17,862 nucleotides of DNA from an uncultured Kiritimatiellota bacterium (GTDB lineage Bacteria > Verrucomicrobiota > Kiritimatiellia > RFP12 > UBA1067). Numbering within the stretch: the stretch's first letter is position 1; every line of letters begins with the position of its first letter. Both the position numbers and the translations under genes were made by a program. Below the pieces are notes generated by a model, which did not search any database, was not told the DNA's origin, and saw nothing but the letters and a program-made list of their open reading frames with translations. Below are positions 15,801-17,862 of this stretch, in pieces. The stretch covers positions 1 to 17,862 of the forward strand of contig CAKURH010000078.1 of assembly GCA_934675625.1 (NCBI GenBank), read 5' to 3'.

Positions 15801-17329
15801 GCGCAACGCTGACGCGCGCGAATCGCGTGGTGGCGTCGAAGGCCGTGCCGTTTCGCCACTACCACGGCGAATTGCGATTTGCGCTCGAAGACGTGGACTT
15901 CTGGTGGCCGCGCGGCATGGGCGAGGCGGCGCTTTACGACATGACGCTGGAACTCGTCGCGCCGGACGGACACGTGGCGGCGGTCCGACGCGACCGGATC
16001 GGCCTGCGCACCGTGACGCTTGAACGGGCCGATCGGCTCGCGGGCAAGACGGACGGCGAATTCCTTTTCCGCGTGAATGGCGAGAGGTGTTTCATGCGTG
16101 GCACGAACTGGGTGCCGTTGGACGCATTCCACGGACGAGACGGGGACAGGCTCGACGAGACGGCCCTGATGCTGGCAGACCTCAACTGCAACATGGTGCG
16201 CCTGTGGGGCGGCGGCGTGTACGAGCCTGACGCCTTCTACGACTTCTGCGACCGCGAGGGCATTCTCGTCTGGCAGGACTTCATGACGGCAAGCGGAATC
16301 GGCCCTCAGGACGATGACATGGCACGGCGCATGGCGGAGGAGGCCCGCTCCGTCGTCCTGAGGCTGAGGAATCATCCGAGCCTTGCGCTGTGGTGCGGCA
16401 ACAACGAGAACGACGCCGCGCCCGCATGGACCTATGGCGAGAGGCGGATCGACCCGAACCGGGACCGCACGAGCCGGCGGACGATTCCGGACGTGCTGTA
16501 CGAGCATGACTTCGCGCGCGCCTATTTGCCGAGCTCCCCCTACGTCAGCCCCACGAGCTTTGCCGGCCTGACGCGCCCGAGCGAAGACCATCTCTGGTCG
16601 CGCACCTGCTACAAGGGGCCGGGCTACCTGGACAATCCGGCGCGGTTCGTGAGCGAGATGGGCTATCACGGCTGCCCGAACCGCGCGTCGCTTGAGCGCA
16701 TGATGCCGAAGGATTCCGTCTATCCATGGCTTGACGGGAGCTGGCGGTGGAATGCCGCATGGCAGGCGAAGGCCGTGAACCCGTTCGACGATCCGACGAG
16801 CGAACTCGCCCGTACGCGCAACAACTACCTGCTGGACAAGATTCGCCTGGCGCTGGGCGAGGTCCCGCGCGATCTTGACGGTTTCATTTCGGCGAGCCAG
16901 TTCGTCCAGGCAGAGGCGCTGAAGACATGGATCGAGCGTTACCGCATGGAGAAGTTCACGAAGAAGACCGGATTGCTCTGGTGGAATCTTCGGGATGGCT
17001 GGCCGATCATTTCGGACGCGATCGTCGATTACTACGGCGGCAGGAAGAGGGCCTACGAAGCCGTCAAGACGGCGCAGGCGACGCAGCTTGTCGCGCTGAA
17101 GCCCGACGGCACGGCGTGGGCGGTCAATGACGCGCGGCACCCGGTCGCGGGACGCGCCGTTTTCAGCGAACGCGCGACGGGACGGACAATTGCCGCGTTC
17201 GACTACCGATGCCCGGCGAACGCATCGGCGCCAATTGGCGTTGTCGCGCTCCCGTCGCGGGGTTTCGTCGATATTGCCTATACGGCCGGGGCTTTTGTCG
17301 GCGCGAATGATTATTGGGTTGGTCCGTGA
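12857..17329 (+). CDS. Secreted fusion of GH92 alpha-mannosidase and GH2 beta-mannosidase
   Basis: A 1490-residue exported protein joining two exo-mannosidases of opposite stereospecificity. The signal peptide is MRHLFCGILFAGFGLACAAA. Residues ~22-735 are a complete GH92 calcium-dependent alpha-mannosidase: 'VFTGTGGTGHAHPGASYPFG', 'YAHGNEPSHH' with acid E602, and 'GNDDCGQMSAWYLF' with D643/D644. It includes the 'YDRHGYYPFD' segment missing from the first GH92 copy. With almost no linker after 'VFEMTDD', residues ~742-1490 form a GH2 beta-mannosidase. This has a sugar-binding domain ('SLDGAWELRYF', 'LDGVDTLADVFLNGEKV'), an immunoglobulin-like domain, and a TIM barrel with 'FMRGTNWVPLDAF', 'NMVRLWGGGVYEPD', acid/base E1184 in 'LWCGNNEND' and nucleophile E1267 in 'FVSEMGYHG'. 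Both active sites look intact. A single chain could remove alpha-mannose caps and then the core beta-mannose, as in N-glycans. It starts 20 bases after the GH127 fusion gene and was probably transcribed with it. Confidence 0.95.
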   Translation: MRHLFCGILFAGFGLACAAADDLAAFVDVFTGTGGTGHAHPGASYPFGMIQAGPDTGTGDWKYCSGYQYADRQVIGYSQNRLSGTGCTDLGDVQVLPFTGARRPLPMASAIDKSSERGEPGFYSVVQEQDGVLVEIAAAKRAAIYRFTWRRPGARRMLVNLPFGEADQAGNTGNKTVDAEVRAVGSAGLEGRFRRTRTWVEGRVVAFALSFDRPWRELEELERPGATAAPRYCATFDLKDGEPLLMKVSVCATDADGARNNLADAIPDWDFERVRSSARTAWNDLFARTACEGSRLQKTNWYTSLYHLYLQPNDWADADGRTRGADGAVRAGAAGSAYTTLSLWDTFRAAQPWYTLATPDVAAGVVRSLLAQGREIGRIPVMSHGGRNVDCMIGNHGVSVIVDAFLKSRAGELGGLDDIDWEAAYRLVKETLTQEHAGKIKEDWPVYDRHGYYPFDLIRAESVSRTLECGFDDWCAAQMAERLGHGTDAAFFARRAAGWRKVFDPSLGLVRGRDAKGGWRTPFNPYALGGGDERANDFTEGNAFQYTWHVLQDPEGLVAAMGGREAFAARLDALFALPESAEGMGTREDVTGLIGQYAHGNEPSHHVAYLYPYAGRPDRTAEVVREIVDRFYRPGPEGLCGNDDCGQMSAWYLFAAAGFYPVTPCGGDYVLGAPQVPKVTFRLPNGRTFTVEARNLSSANKHVQAIRLDGRPFDGLALRQSDILKGGSLVFEMTDDVRSPTRRLSLDGAWELRYFRQPESAPVRTVPLPEGLPVETVDARVPGNCELDLVRAGRAPDPEIGTNAYAFRKWEGHEWLYAKTFTGPAAGPEERLELVLDGVDTLADVFLNGEKVGSCDNMLIPWRFDVTDRVRAQGTNRVEVLIRSAFMETRDKSLGQLGRTMTPGPEGELLRKAAHMGGWDIFPRLFVSGLWRGVRIETVSTRQIDETYHWVYDLDVTNRTARLSSRFRVKAPFDWIDRAQVRATLTRANRVVASKAVPFRHYHGELRFALEDVDFWWPRGMGEAALYDMTLELVAPDGHVAAVRRDRIGLRTVTLERADRLAGKTDGEFLFRVNGERCFMRGTNWVPLDAFHGRDGDRLDETALMLADLNCNMVRLWGGGVYEPDAFYDFCDREGILVWQDFMTASGIGPQDDDMARRMAEEARSVVLRLRNHPSLALWCGNNENDAAPAWTYGERRIDPNRDRTSRRTIPDVLYEHDFARAYLPSSPYVSPTSFAGLTRPSEDHLWSRTCYKGPGYLDNPARFVSEMGYHGCPNRASLERMMPKDSVYPWLDGSWRWNAAWQAKAVNPFDDPTSELARTRNNYLLDKIRLALGEVPRDLDGFISASQFVQAEALKTWIERYRMEKFTKKTGLLWWNLRDGWPIISDAIVDYYGGRKRAYEAVKTAQATQLVALKPDGTAWAVNDARHPVAGRAVFSERATGRTIAAFDYRCPANASAPIGVVALPSRGFVDIAYTAGAFVGANDYWVGP

Positions 17330-17360
17330 TCGTGTCAGTTGAAACAGAAAAGTAAAGAAG

Positions 17361-17862
17361 ATGAAGACGAAATCTGAGATCAGGGCGTTGTGTGCGGTCG
17401 CAACCGTGGCCGTGTGCGCGGCCCTTTCGGCACGGGCGGAGGACCTCGCGTCCTACGTCGACCCGTTCACGGGAACGGCGGGGACGGGGCACACACACCC
17501 GGCGGCGTGCGTGCCGTTCGGGATGGTGCAGGCGGGGCCCGACACGGGCGGCGGCCGGTGGGCCGATTGGGTGTACTGCTCCGGCTACCAGTACCGCGAC
17601 ACGTCGGTGCTGGGCTACTCGCAGACGCACCTCTCGGGGACGGGCTGTCCCGACTACGGCGATGTGCAGGTGCTGCCGTTCACGGGCGAGGTCGGTGCGC
17701 TGTCGATGCGACGGCGGATCGACAAGGCGACCGAGCGGGCGGAGCCGGGTTCCTATTCGGTCGTGCAGCCCGACGACGGCGTCCGCGTCGAGATCGCGGC
17801 GGCGAGGCGCGCGGCCATCTACCGCCTCACGTGGGCGAAGGCCGGCGAGGCGCACGTCCTCC
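17361..17862 (+). CDS. Secreted GH92 alpha-mannosidase (third copy), truncated by the right edge
   Basis: This frame opens at the ATG at 17361, 31 bases after the previous stop, and runs off the window after 167 codons. It has a signal peptide ending near 'ALSARA', then the GH92 N-terminal signature 'YVDPFTGTAGTGHTHPAACV' and 'FGMVQAGPDTG'. By eye, about two thirds of the next ~95 residues match the GH92 half of the preceding fusion ('GDVQVLPFTG', 'EPGSYSVVQ', 'RAAIYRLTW'), more than match the first copy, so a tandem duplication is likely. The catalytic Glu and Asp residues lie beyond the edge. Only a weak A/G-rich ribosome-binding site (AAAGAAG) touches the start. It cannot be told whether this copy also carries a second enzyme. 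Confidence 0.93.
   Translation, partial: MKTKSEIRALCAVATVAVCAALSARAEDLASYVDPFTGTAGTGHTHPAACVPFGMVQAGPDTGGGRWADWVYCSGYQYRDTSVLGYSQTHLSGTGCPDYGDVQVLPFTGEVGALSMRRRIDKATERAEPGSYSVVQPDDGVRVEIAAARRAAIYRLTWAKAGEAHVL

Noticed and set aside
12779..17140. A 1453-codon open frame on the minus strand opposite the GH92-GH2 gene
   Set aside because: It mirrors the codon phase of a clearly real gene with intact catalytic motifs. In high-GC DNA stop codons are rare in such antisense frames. The translation is Arg/Ala/Pro/His-rich with no recognisable domain or start signal.

Overview
The window is a high-GC stretch of bacterial DNA with every real gene on the + strand. It is built from large secreted glycoside hydrolases and one XylR-type regulator. 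The closest fit is a PVC-group bacterium, probably Kiritimatiellota or a close relative such as Lentisphaerae or Verrucomicrobia. Three things point there: an autotransporter-associated beta-strand repeat protein, a secreted LamG/beta-sandwich protein, and a PBP1-AraC regulator placed directly in front of glycosidase genes. There is no SusC/SusD pair, transporter, rRNA or tRNA in the window, so it does not look like a Bacteroidetes PUL. The taxonomy is an inference from gene style only.

Layout. Bases 1-33 are a pure C run, most likely a contig-end artefact. Bases 36-1328 encode a left-truncated beta-strand-repeat protein. Bases 1329-2839 hold a broken gene for a glycosidase-like protein (TIM-barrel, amidotransferase-like and C-terminal beta domains). 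Its first part lies in a different frame from the rest. It is followed closely by a GH92 alpha-mannosidase (2860-4953). A promoter with a consensus -10 (4992-4997) then drives a 48-residue ORF, which looks like a large internal deletion of an AAA-ATPase/PD-(D/E)XK family gene. That ORF overlaps the start of the XylR-like regulator (5148-6302).

A 35-bp perfect palindrome (6313-6347) and a second consensus -10 (6371-6376) open a tightly packed operon. Its genes are a LamG/beta-sandwich protein (6421-8313), a 1502-residue GH42-like plus GH127-like fusion (8328-12836), a 1490-residue GH92 alpha-mannosidase plus GH2 beta-mannosidase fusion (12857-17329), and a third GH92 gene cut by the right edge (from 17361).

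How the genes may work together. GH92 enzymes remove alpha-linked mannose and GH2 beta-mannosidases remove the beta-mannose of the N-glycan core. Having both on one exported chain suggests stepwise trimming of high-mannose N-glycans or another mixed alpha/beta-mannoside. GH127 enzymes release beta-L-arabinofuranose, for example from hydroxyproline-linked glycans of plant extensins. The operon could therefore be a glycoprotein-glycan stripping system, perhaps for plant wall glycoproteins, switched by the XylR-like regulator through the palindrome. The enzyme families are well supported by visible motifs; the substrate and the regulatory circuit are inferences.
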